A stretch of 64,000 bases of DNA from Arthrobacter sp. SLBN-100 (lineage in GTDB: Bacteria > Actinomycetota > Actinomycetes > Actinomycetales > Micrococcaceae): positions 124,001 through 188,000 of the forward strand of contig NZ_VFMY01000001.1 in NCBI RefSeq assembly GCF_006715305.1, in the 5' to 3' direction. The stretch's first letter is position 1; every line of letters starts with the position of its first letter. Below, piece after piece: positions 16,596 to 24,918 of this stretch. The notes under the pieces are model-generated. The model was given only the letters and a program-made list of their open reading frames with translations, made no database searches and had not been told where the DNA came from. The position numbers and the translations under genes are program-made.

Positions 16596-19500
16596 ATGAC
16601 CTCTTCGAGCTACTTCCGTTACCCGCACCTGCACGGCGATCTGGTCACTTTCGTGGCCGAAGACGACGTGTGGATTGCGCCCCTGGGCGGCGGCCGCGCA
16701 TGGCGTGTCTCCTCGCTCCAGCTGCCTGCCCGCAACCCCCGCTTCACCCCCGACGGGCAGAGGCTGGTGTGGACGGTGGTGCAGGGAACGGCGCCGGAGG
16801 TGGTGTCTGCGGCAGTGGACGGCGGCGATTACCGGCAGCTGACGTACTTTGGCCACGGCACCACCAAGGTCAAAGGCTTCACGGCCAACGGTTCGGTGGT
16901 GGTCACCAGCGCCTTCCGCCAGGCGGAAGGCCGGCATACGCACGCCTACAGCGTCCCCCTTGACGGCGGCTGGGCGGAAGAACTGCCGTTCGGCCCGGTG
17001 GAGTCGGTGGCCTTCGGCCCCGAGGTGGGCGATGAGCGGCCCGTGGTTGTCGGCAGCGTGCTGTCCCGCGAGCCCGCCTGGTGGAAGCGCTACCACGGCG
17101 GCACCGCAGGAAAGCTCTGGATAGACAACGACGGCAACGGGGAGTTTGAGCGCCTGCTGCCGGACCTCGACGGCAACCTCGCCGATCCTCTCTGGGTGGA
17201 CGGCCGCATCGCGTTCCTGTCCGACCATGAGGGCTACGGCAACCTCTATTCGGTGCTGCCCAACGGAAAAGACCTGCGGCGCCATACGGACCACGAGGAT
17301 TTCTACGTCCGCCACGCCAGCACCGACGGAAAGCGGATCATTTTCGAGTCCGCGGGCGAACTGTGGGTGCTTCCCGGGCTGGGGTCCGAGGCCGCGCGGC
17401 TGGACATCACCCTGGGGTCTGCTTCGCAGTCGAGGCGGCCGGCCCTGCTTAATGCGGCCAAGCACCTTGGCGAGGTAGTCCCGGACGCTGCCGGCTCAGC
17501 CAGCGCGGTGGAGGCCCACGGCACCATCTCCTGGCTCAGGCACAAAGACGGACCCTCCCGCATCATCGAAGCGACACCGGGAGTCCGGGCCCGTCTGCCC
17601 AGGCCGCTCGACGGCGGGCGCCTGGCTTACGTCGCCGACCACGACGGCGTTGAAGCGCTGTTCATCAAGGACGTCGCTGCGCCTGTCCCCGGCGCTGGCG
17701 CCCCCGCCGCAGCAGATGCGGCCACGCCCGCCGGGCGTCCGGACGCTGCTGCAGCTGCTGCTTCGCGGCCTGGCCACAACCAGGGCCAGGTACCCTTGCC
17801 GCAACCTGTCCCGGCTGCCGCTGCTGCAGTTCGGGCGGCGGCCACCGTGATGCACGTTCCCGGGGACGACCAGCAGGCGGACGTCGCCCCGGAGGGCGCT
17901 CCCTCGCCGGCGGAGGCAGCCGCCGGGGCAACTGCACAGGCGGAAGAAAACGCGCAGGCAGAAATACTCCGCATTGGTTTTCCCCACGCCACCCGGACCA
18001 GCTCACTGGAGGCAAGCCCGGACGGTGAGTGGCTCGCATTGGGCACCTCGTTCGGCGAGGTGTACGCGGCCAACACGCGAACCGGGGATTTGACGCTGGT
18101 GGCCAGCATCGGCGAAGGCACAGTTTCCGACCTTGCCTGGTCGGCGGACTCCCGGTGGCTGGTCTGGTCCGAGCCGGTCACCTCCTTCGGTTCGCGCAGC
18201 CGGCTCCGCCTCGCGAAGGCGGCCGACCCCGGCGCCGGCCCGGTGGACGTCACGGACGGCCGGTTCCGGGACACGTCTCCGGCCTTCACCCCGGACGGGA
18301 AGTTCCTGGCCTTCCTGTCGAACCGCAGCTTCGATCCCGTCTATGACGGGCATTCTTTCGACCTCTCATTCCCCAGCCCCATCAAGCCCTACCTCGTGGC
18401 ACTGGCGGCAGACACACCGTCGCCCTTTGGTCCTTCCGTGGATCCCGACGCCGGGGAGGGCAGCGCGGCAGATGCGGAGCGCCAGGATCATGCGGCCGCG
18501 CCGGAGGTCAGCGTGGATCCGGAAGGCCTCGCCCACCGGGTTATCGGCGTCCCCGTGCCCCAGGGCAACTACACGTCCCTGAAGGCGGCCGACGGCGCCC
18601 TGCTGTGGCTCGACTGGGCCCTCGCCGGCGTTACCGGCGACGGCAAAGCCAGCCAGGACGACAAGGACTCCCGCCCCAGCCTGTCGCGTTTTGACCTGGC
18701 CCGCCGGAAGCAGACCACCCTTGTGGAGGCGCTGGACAGCTTCCGGCTCTCCGGCGACCGCAGCAAAGTGGTGCTGATCTCCGACAAGAAGGTCACCGTT
18801 GTCCCCAGTGACAAAAAGGTGGACGAGGAATCAGGCGATCTGGTCAAGGTGGACCTGGGCCGCATCAGGGTGATGATGGAGCCGCTCCGCGTCTGGGGCC
18901 AGGCCTTCGACGAGGCGTGGCGGCTGCAGCGTGACTTCTTCTGGGCTGAAGACATGGCCGGGCAGGACTGGGAGTCGGTTTACAAGCGCTACCGTCCGCT
19001 CGTGGACCGCCTGGGCTCACACGACGACCTGGTGGACCTCCTCTGGGAGCTGCATGGCGAACTGGGCACCTCCCATGCCTACGTCCGGCCGGCGCCCGTC
19101 ACCGAAAACGGCAGCCACGGACAGGGCAGGCTCGGCGCGGACCTTTCACTCACCCCCGCCGGTTGGGAAATCACCCGGATCCTTGCCGGCGAGTCCTCGG
19201 ACCCGCTCGCAACGTCTCCGCTGACAAGGCCCGGCGTGGGCGCCCGGACCGGCGACATCCTGCTGGCCATCGACGGCGTTCCGCTGTCTCTGTCCGTCAC
19301 CCCGGCCATGCAGCTGGTGGGGGCGGCGGGCCGTGCCGTGGAGCTGACGCTGCTCAACGGCGCCGCGCACGGCGAACGGGCGGGCAGGCAACGGCGGGTC
19401 GCCGTCGTTCCGGTGAAGGATGAGGAGCGCCTGCGGTACCAGGAATGGGTGGCCGGCAACCGGCGGACCGTGCGTGAGGCGTCCGGCGGCACGTTCGGAT

Positions 19501-20132
19501 ACCTGCACATCCCGGACATGATGGCCAACGGGTGGGCGCAGCTCCACCGTGACCTCGACACGGAAACGGCACTGGACGGCCTCATTGTGGACGTGCGGCG
19601 CAACCGCGGCGGGCACACTTCCCAGCTGGTGGCCGAGCTGATCGGCCGCAAAGTCACCGGCTGGAGCATGCCCCGGGGTGAAAAGCCGCGGACCTACCCG
19701 CACCACGCCCCGCGCGGGCCCGTGATCATCCTCGCCGATGAATTTGCCGGTTCCGACGGTGACATCATCACCCAGGTGTCCAAGCTGCGCGGCATTGGAC
19801 CCGTCATCGGAACGCGCACCTGGGGCGGTGTGGTGGGCATCGACAACCGGTTCTCCCTGGCCGACGGCACGGGCGTCACCCAGCCGCGTTACGCCAACTG
19901 GTTCGGCGGCGGCGTCGGTTGGAGCGTTGAGAACTACGGCGTGGACCCGGACATCGAAGTGGCTTATCCGCCGCACGCCTACGCCGCCGGACGGGATCCG
20001 CAACTGGAGTACGGCATTGGTGCGCTGAAGGAGATGGTGCAGGAGCTTCCCACGGACCGCCCACCGGCCCGTGAGGGGTACCGCCTGCTCCGGCCGGCGC
20101 CGTTGCCGGCCCGCCGGCGGACGGAAGCCTAG
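16596..20132 (+). CDS. Tricorn-like S41 family protease
   Basis: 1178 residues, cytosolic (no signal peptide). Its order matches archaeal tricorn: an N-terminal beta-propeller (YPHLHGDLVTFVAEDDVWI, repeated PD40-type strands), a second propeller, then catalytic and PDZ domains. Candidate catalytic residues are His827 (GTSHAYVRP), Ser1053 and Asp1054 (EFAGSDGDI), spaced much as in tricorn. The PDZ lies between them (PGVGARTGDILLAIDGVPLS). An Ala/Pro-rich insertion of about 95 residues (361-455) separates the propellers. The start is MTSSSYFRYPHLHG; upstream in-frame codons overlap the epimerase gene on the other strand. The family acts as a peptide-trimming oligomer downstream of the proteasome. 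A strong terminator follows. Confidence 0.92.
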   Translation: MTSSSYFRYPHLHGDLVTFVAEDDVWIAPLGGGRAWRVSSLQLPARNPRFTPDGQRLVWTVVQGTAPEVVSAAVDGGDYRQLTYFGHGTTKVKGFTANGSVVVTSAFRQAEGRHTHAYSVPLDGGWAEELPFGPVESVAFGPEVGDERPVVVGSVLSREPAWWKRYHGGTAGKLWIDNDGNGEFERLLPDLDGNLADPLWVDGRIAFLSDHEGYGNLYSVLPNGKDLRRHTDHEDFYVRHASTDGKRIIFESAGELWVLPGLGSEAARLDITLGSASQSRRPALLNAAKHLGEVVPDAAGSASAVEAHGTISWLRHKDGPSRIIEATPGVRARLPRPLDGGRLAYVADHDGVEALFIKDVAAPVPGAGAPAAADAATPAGRPDAAAAAASRPGHNQGQVPLPQPVPAAAAAVRAAATVMHVPGDDQQADVAPEGAPSPAEAAAGATAQAEENAQAEILRIGFPHATRTSSLEASPDGEWLALGTSFGEVYAANTRTGDLTLVASIGEGTVSDLAWSADSRWLVWSEPVTSFGSRSRLRLAKAADPGAGPVDVTDGRFRDTSPAFTPDGKFLAFLSNRSFDPVYDGHSFDLSFPSPIKPYLVALAADTPSPFGPSVDPDAGEGSAADAERQDHAAAPEVSVDPEGLAHRVIGVPVPQGNYTSLKAADGALLWLDWALAGVTGDGKASQDDKDSRPSLSRFDLARRKQTTLVEALDSFRLSGDRSKVVLISDKKVTVVPSDKKVDEESGDLVKVDLGRIRVMMEPLRVWGQAFDEAWRLQRDFFWAEDMAGQDWESVYKRYRPLVDRLGSHDDLVDLLWELHGELGTSHAYVRPAPVTENGSHGQGRLGADLSLTPAGWEITRILAGESSDPLATSPLTRPGVGARTGDILLAIDGVPLSLSVTPAMQLVGAAGRAVELTLLNGAAHGERAGRQRRVAVVPVKDEERLRYQEWVAGNRRTVREASGGTFGYLHIPDMMANGWAQLHRDLDTETALDGLIVDVRRNRGGHTSQLVAELIGRKVTGWSMPRGEKPRTYPHHAPRGPVIILADEFAGSDGDIITQVSKLRGIGPVIGTRTWGGVVGIDNRFSLADGTGVTQPRYANWFGGGVGWSVENYGVDPDIEVAYPPHAYAAGRDPQLEYGIGALKEMVQELPTDRPPAREGYRLLRPAPLPARRRTEA

Positions 20133-20138
20133 CTAGGC

Positions 20139-20184
20139 AAAAGGCCCTGCCTTACCGGAACATCCCGGTGAGGCAGGGCCTTTT
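20139..20184. terminator. Strong bidirectional terminator
   Basis: A 20-bp stem with arms starting AAAAGGCCCTGCC and ending GGCAGGGCCTTTT, small AT-rich loop, lying between the convergent protease and OsmC genes. A on one side and T on the other suit both directions. Confidence 0.92.
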
Positions 20185-20206
20185 GTTGCTTGCTGTTCCG
20201 CGCGGA

Positions 20207-20635
20207 TCAGGACTCCAGCGTGGCATCCAGCGTGATGTCAATGCTGGCGAGGGCGCCCGAGACCGGGCAGCCGACCTTGGCGTCCGCTGCGATCTTCTGG
20301 AATTCATCCTCAGAGATGCCGGGGACCTTCGCTGACATCGTCAGGTGGCTGCCGGTGATCCCGGTGCCCGGTACGAACGTGACGTCAGCCTTGGTACGGA
20401 CTTCCTCCGGGGCGTGGCCGGCCTTCGCCAGCTCGTTGCTGAATGCCATGGAGAAACAGCTGGCGTGGGCCGCGGCAATCAGCTCTTCCGGGCTGGTCTT
20501 GCCTTCGGCCGCTTCGGTGCGGGCCTTCCAGGTGACGTCGAATGTGCCCAGGCCGGAGCTGTCGAGGGTGGTCTTGCCCGAACCCTGCATCAGGTCGCCG
20601 TTCCAAACAGTGTGTGCTGTACGTGTTGCTGCCAT
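20207..20635 (-). CDS. OsmC-family peroxiredoxin
   Basis: 142 residues reducing organic hydroperoxides with two redox cysteines, seen in HASCFSMAF and DAKVGCPVSGAL. The start region (TRTAHTVWNGDLMQGSGKTTLDS) is typical of the OsmC rather than the Ohr branch. In actinobacteria the reducing partner may be a lipoylated protein with dihydrolipoamide dehydrogenase; E2 and Lpd genes lie 0.7-4 kb away, but this link is only suggestive. Monocistronic, with a terminator on its 3-prime side. Confidence 0.94.
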   Translation of the reverse strand: MAATRTAHTVWNGDLMQGSGKTTLDSSGLGTFDVTWKARTEAAEGKTSPEELIAAAHASCFSMAFSNELAKAGHAPEEVRTKADVTFVPGTGITGSHLTMSAKVPGISEDEFQKIAADAKVGCPVSGALASIDITLDATLES

Positions 20636-20765
20636 TTCGGCTCCTCAAATTGATCCTTACCGGGGCAGGCTGCTGCCAGGACCCCGCCGCTACCCATCCT
20701 AGGGATTCGGCACTCCGGGTGCACGGGTTGTCCGCTGTCAGAGGATTGTGACCACGGCGGTAAAA

Positions 20766-20807
20766 CGCCGACGGCGACCCCCCGCTGGAAGGGAGGCGCC
20801 GCCGTCG
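20766..20807 (-). terminator. Terminator of the small membrane protein gene
   Basis: CGACGGCG/CGCCGTCG stem with a large GC-rich interior, followed on the minus strand by CGTTTTA, 20 bases after the stop codon. Confidence 0.7.
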
Positions 20808-20827
20808 TACGGTGCAGATGAAGCCGC

Positions 20828-21178
20828 TTACTGCCAGATGGTGGCGATAGCCACGTTCAGCAGCGCCAGGCCGCCCACGCTGTGTGCCAGGCCCTTGCTG
20901 ACCGGCTCGTTGTTCTTGTACTTCCGGCGGGCGATAAACGCCAGCACGCCGACAGCAAGGGCGATGGCGAACTTGATGCCCAGCTTTACGTAGTTGGCGT
21001 CGATGTCCAAGGCCGGGATCAGGCCCATCAGGGCGATGCCGGTGAGGAGCTGGAGCATGGCGCCGTCGAACTGGCGGGGGTGGACGGTGGGATTTTTCAT
21101 CTGGCCGATCCAGATGCCGACGATCATGGCGGCGCCGACGATGTGCAGGAAAACCACAATGTTATAGACGATGTTCAT
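20828..21178 (-). CDS. Small four-helix membrane protein with a BlaI-type operator
   Basis: 116 residues, about four membrane helices: IVYNIVVFLHIVGAAMIVGI, AMLQLLTGIALMGLIPAL, LGIKFAIALAVGVLAFIA and VGGLALLNVAIATIW. His residues sit in the first helix (FLHIVG), the first loop (TVHPRQF) and before the last helix (LAHSVGG), a pattern resembling CopD/DUF2269-like proteins that may bind haem or metal. I do not recognise the family firmly. A TACACT box ends six bases before the ATG, and a BlaI-type palindrome is centred about 29 bases upstream of the start, where it would block RNA polymerase. The same palindrome occurs in the cydA-blaI region, which suggests a respiratory role. Confidence 0.8.
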   Translation of the reverse strand: MNIVYNIVVFLHIVGAAMIVGIWIGQMKNPTVHPRQFDGAMLQLLTGIALMGLIPALDIDANYVKLGIKFAIALAVGVLAFIARRKYKNNEPVSKGLAHSVGGLALLNVAIATIWQ

Positions 21179-21184
21179 GGGACC

Positions 21185-21190
21185 AGTGTA
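21185..21190 (-). promoter_or_regulatory. -10 box of a predicted leaderless promoter
   Basis: TACACT on the minus strand, six bases from the ATG at 21178. The palindrome at 21199-21215 covers the position of the -35 element. Confidence 0.45.
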
Positions 21191-21198
21191 GCCAGAGG

Positions 21199-21215
21199 TT
21201 CTACAGCTTGTAGTA
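21199..21215. promoter_or_regulatory. BlaI/CopY-type operator (copy 4)
   Basis: TTCTAC-AGCTT-GTAGTA, a 17-bp palindrome with one mismatch and a TACA-N3-TGTA core. It matches the three copies between blaI and cydA. Confidence 0.6.
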
Positions 21216-21294
21216 GTTCCCCCGGGGCGCTTGGTTTGGTTCGTGTGCGGCTTGTCGACGCCGGCTTGCTGGACTTCGTGCTGTTAAACGCCGG

Positions 21295-21342
21295 CGGCGG
21301 TGCAGGACTGGCGCTGGTTTCCCACCGCTGCCTGCACCGCCG
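21295..21342 (-). terminator. Inverted repeat downstream of sucB
   Basis: Perfect 12-bp arms (CGGCGGTGCAGG and its complement) with a 24-base loop, 19 bases after the sucB stop. It has no T-tract, so termination is only suggested. Confidence 0.5.
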
Positions 21343-21360
21343 TCGTGCGGTATCTACCTG

Positions 21361-23145
21361 CTACAGCCCCAGGTCCGCCTCGAAGGCGCCCTCTTCGAGG
21401 CGTGCCTTCAGGGTCTGGAGGAACCGGCCGGCGTCCGCGCCGTCCACCAGGCGGTGGTCGTACGTCAGCGACAGGTACATCATGGAGCGGATGGCGATCG
21501 AGTCGTCACCGTTCTCGTCGGCAACAACCACGGCGCGCTTGACGATGGCGCCGGTGCCCAGGATGCCCACCTGCGGCTGGTTGATGATCGGGGTATCGAA
21601 CAGGGCCCCGACGGAACCGATGTTGGTGATGCTGAAGGTACCGCCGGACAGCTCGTCCGGACCGATCTTGCCGTCACGGGTGCGGCTGGCAACGTCGGCG
21701 ATCTTGCCGGCCAGTCCGGCAAGGTTCAGGTTGCCGGCGTCGGAGATGACCGGAACCAGCAGGCCCTTGTCCGTGTCGACGGCGACGGCCAGGTGCTCGG
21801 CGTTGTGATAGGTGATTTCCTGCTTGTCCTCGTCGTAAGCAGCGTTGAGCTTGGGGTGCTGCTTGAGTGCCTCGGCAACGGCCTTGGCGATGAACGGCAG
21901 GAACGTCAGCTTGACGCCGTTCTGTGCCTGGAACGAGTTCTTGGCGCGGGCGCGGAGCTTGGCCACCTTGGTCATGTCCACTTCATGGACCTGGGTCAGC
22001 TGAGTGGAGACCTCGAGGGACTCGCGCATGCGGCGGGCGATGACCTGGCGGATGCGCGGTGCCTTCTGCGTGGTGCCGCGCAGCGAGGAAACAACGGCGT
22101 TGGACGCTGCCGGGGCAGACGCGGCAGGCGCTGCTGCCGGGGCTGCGGCCGGAGCGGCCTTGGCTTCGGCGGCGGCCATGACGTCCTGCTTGCGGATGCG
22201 TCCGCCCACGCCGGTGCCCGAGAGCGACGCGATGTCCACGCCGTGCTGGTTGGCCAGCTTGCGGACCAGGGGAGTGACGTAGCCGGAGTCGGAACCGCCG
22301 GCTGCGGGTGCGGACTCGGCGGCTGCCGGTGCTGCCGCAGGGGCGGGTGCTGCTGCCGGTGCAGCAGCGGGTGCTGCCTGCGGGGCAGGTGCAGGGGCTT
22401 CGGCCTTCGGGGCTTCAGCCTTGGGAGCTTCCTGTGCCGGTGCTTCCTGGGCCGGCGCCTCGGTGGAGGGTGCTTCGGCGGGGGCAGCTGCGGCCCCGGA
22501 ACCGATGACGGCCAGGACGGAACCGACCTCTGCGGTTTCGTCTTCGTTGACGCGGATCTCCTGCAGGGTGCCGGCAACGGGGGACGGGATTTCGGTGTCC
22601 ACCTTGTCGGTGGAAACTTCCAGGAGGGGCTCGTCAACCTCAACGGAATCGCCAACGGCCTTCAGCCAACGGGTCACGGTGCCTTCGGTCACGCTCTCGC
22701 CCAGGGCCGGGAGGGTGACCTCGTGGCCTTCGCCGCCGCCGGCTGCCGGTGCCTCTGCCGCGGGTGCTGCCTGTGCAGGTGCAGACTGGGCCGGAGCTTC
22801 CTGTGCCGGTGCTTCTTCGGCAGGTGCGGCAGCTGGAGCTTCCTGTGCCGGTGCCGACTGGGCCGGAGCTTCCTCGGCCGGTGCAGCGGCAGGCGCGCCG
22901 CCGCCGGAGCCGTCGCCGATGCGGACCAGGGGAGCGCCCACCTCGGCGGTCTCGTCCTCGGCAACCAGGATTTCCTCAATCACGCCAGCGACAGGAGAGG
23001 GGATTTCAGTGTCTACTTTGTCGGTGGAAACTTCGAGCAGCGGCTCGTCCACCTCTACCCGGTCACCTACCTGCTTGAGCCAGCGGGTGACGGTTCCTTC
23101 GGTGACGCTCTCACCGAGGGCGGGCAAGTTAACGGATTCAGACAT
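21361..23145 (-). CDS. sucB: Dihydrolipoamide acyltransferase (E2), SucB/DlaT type
   Basis: 594 residues. Two lipoyl domains come first, each with [13 protein letters not shown] carrying the lipoylated Lys. They are joined by flexible Ala/Pro/Glu/Gln-rich linkers. An E3-binding domain ([32 protein letters not shown], given here only as its range near residues 285-320) follows, then the acetyltransferase domain with the active-site [14 protein letters not shown]. It is named for 2-oxoglutarate dehydrogenase, but in actinobacteria the same E2 usually serves pyruvate dehydrogenase and forms a mixed complex with OdhA. The start is [13 protein letters not shown]; longer frames run into lpdA. It is downstream of lpdA in the same direction. 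LipB and LipA at 12-13.7 kb would modify it. Confidence 0.95.
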   Translation of the reverse strand: MSESVNLPALGESVTEGTVTRWLKQVGDRVEVDEPLLEVSTDKVDTEIPSPVAGVIEEILVAEDETAEVGAPLVRIGDGSGGGAPAAAPAEEAPAQSAPAQEAPAAAPAEEAPAQEAPAQSAPAQAAPAAEAPAAGGGEGHEVTLPALGESVTEGTVTRWLKAVGDSVEVDEPLLEVSTDKVDTEIPSPVAGTLQEIRVNEDETAEVGSVLAVIGSGAAAAPAEAPSTEAPAQEAPAQEAPKAEAPKAEAPAPAPQAAPAAAPAAAPAPAAAPAAAESAPAAGGSDSGYVTPLVRKLANQHGVDIASLSGTGVGGRIRKQDVMAAAEAKAAPAAAPAAAPAASAPAASNAVVSSLRGTTQKAPRIRQVIARRMRESLEVSTQLTQVHEVDMTKVAKLRARAKNSFQAQNGVKLTFLPFIAKAVAEALKQHPKLNAAYDEDKQEITYHNAEHLAVAVDTDKGLLVPVISDAGNLNLAGLAGKIADVASRTRDGKIGPDELSGGTFSITNIGSVGALFDTPIINQPQVGILGTGAIVKRAVVVADENGDDSIAIRSMMYLSLTYDHRLVDGADAGRFLQTLKARLEEGAFEADLGL

Positions 23146-23208
23146 GTCGTCCCCGTTCTCCTTTTTGATCTTTAGTGCGGATGATTGCAGCCTTGTTGGC
23201 CAGCCTAA

Positions 23209-23235
23209 TGCACCCGGCATTCCATGCCGGGTGCA
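23209..23235 (-). terminator. Hairpin between lpdA and sucB
   Basis: TGCACCCGGCAT/ATGCCGGGTGCA, a perfect 12-bp stem with a three-base loop, in the 116-base gap. It may partly terminate lpdA transcripts or stabilise their 3-prime ends; there is no strong T-tract. Confidence 0.6.
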
Positions 23236-23261
23236 CCAGGCCCGTTGGTGCTTGGGGGAGA

Positions 23262-24644
23262 CTAGCCGTGCAGGGGCTTGCCCGCGAGTGCCAGGTGGGC
23301 CTCGCCCAGGGCCTCGTTCTGGGTGGGGTGGGCGTGCACCAGCTGCGCCACATCCTCGGGATATGCTTCCCAGTTCACGATCAGCTGGGCTTCGCCCACC
23401 TGCTCGCCCATGCGGGCGCCGATCATGTGGACGCCCACGACGGGCCCGTCCTTCTGGCGGACCAGCTTGACCAGTCCGGAGGTGCCCAGGATGGAGCTCT
23501 TGCCGTTGCCGGCAAGGTTGTATTCCTGGGTCTGGACCTGGTCCTCGCCGAACTTCTCCTTGGCTGCCTTTTCGGTGTAGCCCACGGTGGCGATTTCGGG
23601 TTCGGAGTAGGTGACCTTGGGGATGTTGATGTCCTCGACGACCACGGGCTTGAGGCCGGCGATTTCCTCGGCCACGAAAATTCCCTGCTGGTAGCCGCGG
23701 TGGGCCAGCTGGACGCCGGGGACGATGTCCCCGACGGCGTAGATGTTGCCGACGCCGGTGTGGAGGCGCTCGTTGGTGATGACGAAGCCGCGGTCGATGG
23801 TGACGCCTGCTTCCTCGTAGCCCAGGTTGGCGGTGACCGGGCCACGGCCGACGGCGACCAGGAGCAGGTCCGCTTCGAACGTCTTGCCGTCCACGAGGGT
23901 GACCTTGACGCCGTCGTTGTTCTGCTCGACGCCCTGGAAGAACACGCCGGTGGAGAACTTGATGCCGCGCTTCTTGAAGGCCCGCTCGAAGTTCTTGACG
24001 ATGGTGGCGTCCTCGTTGGGAACCAGCGAGGGCAGGCCCTCCACGATGGTGACGTCCACGCCGAAGGACTTCCACACGGAAGCGAACTCGACGCCGATGA
24101 CGCCGCCGCCCAGGATGATGGCGCTCTTGGGGATGAAGTCCATGGTCAGGGCCTGGTCGGAGGTGATGACCTTGCCGCCGATTTCGAGGCCCGGAAGGCT
24201 GCGGGAGTAGGAGCCGGTGGCCAGGACAATGTTCTTGCCCTTGTAGGCGGTGCCGTTCACCACGATGGTGTCAGTGCCCTGGAGCTTGCCCTCACCTTCG
24301 ATGACGGTGATGCCCTTGGACTTGATGAGGCCCTGGAGGCCCTTGTACTTGCCGGCGATGATGCCGTCCTTGTACGCGTTGACAGCAGTGATGTCGATGC
24401 TGTCGAGGGTGACGTTCACGCCGTACTTGGCGGAGTCACGGGCGTGGTCGGCGAGCTCTGCGGAGTGCAGCAGCGCCTTGGTGGGGATGCAGCCATTGTG
24501 GAGGCAGGTGCCGCCCAGCTTTGCCTTCTCCACGAGGCCGACGGTAAGGCCAAGCTGTACGGCCCGCAGGGCGGCGGCGTACCCGCCGCTGCCTCCACCG
24601 AGTACCAGGATGTCGAATTCTTGCGCAGTTGCCTGATCGGCCAC
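23262..24644 (-). CDS. lpdA: Dihydrolipoyl dehydrogenase (E3)
   Basis: Flavoprotein that reoxidises dihydrolipoyl groups on E2 with NAD. 460 residues, with FAD-binding [17 protein letters not shown], the redox-active disulfide Cys47/Cys52 ([13 protein letters not shown]), NAD-binding [15 protein letters not shown] and the C-terminal dimer interface with the catalytic [13 protein letters not shown]is-Glu pair. All elements are intact. It lies directly upstream of sucB and downstream of pepA on the same strand, with a 274-base gap before pepA that should contain its promoter. Confidence 0.97.
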   Translation of the reverse strand: MADQATAQEFDILVLGGGSGGYAAALRAVQLGLTVGLVEKAKLGGTCLHNGCIPTKALLHSAELADHARDSAKYGVNVTLDSIDITAVNAYKDGIIAGKYKGLQGLIKSKGITVIEGEGKLQGTDTIVVNGTAYKGKNIVLATGSYSRSLPGLEIGGKVITSDQALTMDFIPKSAIILGGGVIGVEFASVWKSFGVDVTIVEGLPSLVPNEDATIVKNFERAFKKRGIKFSTGVFFQGVEQNNDGVKVTLVDGKTFEADLLLVAVGRGPVTANLGYEEAGVTIDRGFVITNERLHTGVGNIYAVGDIVPGVQLAHRGYQQGIFVAEEIAGLKPVVVEDINIPKVTYSEPEIATVGYTEKAAKEKFGEDQVQTQEYNLAGNGKSSILGTSGLVKLVRQKDGPVVGVHMIGARMGEQVGEAQLIVNWEAYPEDVAQLVHAHPTQNEALGEAHLALAGKPLHG

Positions 24645-24836
24645 TTAAACGCTCCCTCGCGTGAACGATGACGCGATCTCCGCGCATCATCTGGTCTTGG
24701 AACTTGCACTGCCGTGATTATGCCAGCAGGCGTGTTCTCTTGCATTTGTGACTATCGTGGTTCACCTTAGCGAACCACTTATCCATGCTCCACCTTGGCG
24801 CCGCGTTTGTGGAGCGCTTGTGTCGAGTGTCACGCA

Positions 24837-24873
24837 GCCCTGCGGCGCAGGGAACATTTGCGTGCCGCAGGGC
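24837..24873 (-). repeat. Inverted repeat downstream of pepA
   Basis: GCCCTGCGGC and its exact complement flank a 17-base loop between the pepA stop and the lpdA start. It may end pepA transcription, but no T-tract follows. Confidence 0.45.
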
Positions 24874-24918
24874 GCGTGGCTGCCGGGCCGCCGCAGCGGC
24901 CGGCGTCAAACCAGCGTG

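Noticed and set aside
21454..23175. Gly/Cys-rich 573-codon frame opposite sucB
   Set aside because: Mirror of the Ala/Pro linker repeats of the E2 gene; not a real glycine-rich protein.
23146..24075. In-frame N-terminal extension of sucB into lpdA
   Set aside because: It covers lpdA codons in another frame; the lipoyl domain starts at [13 protein letters not shown].
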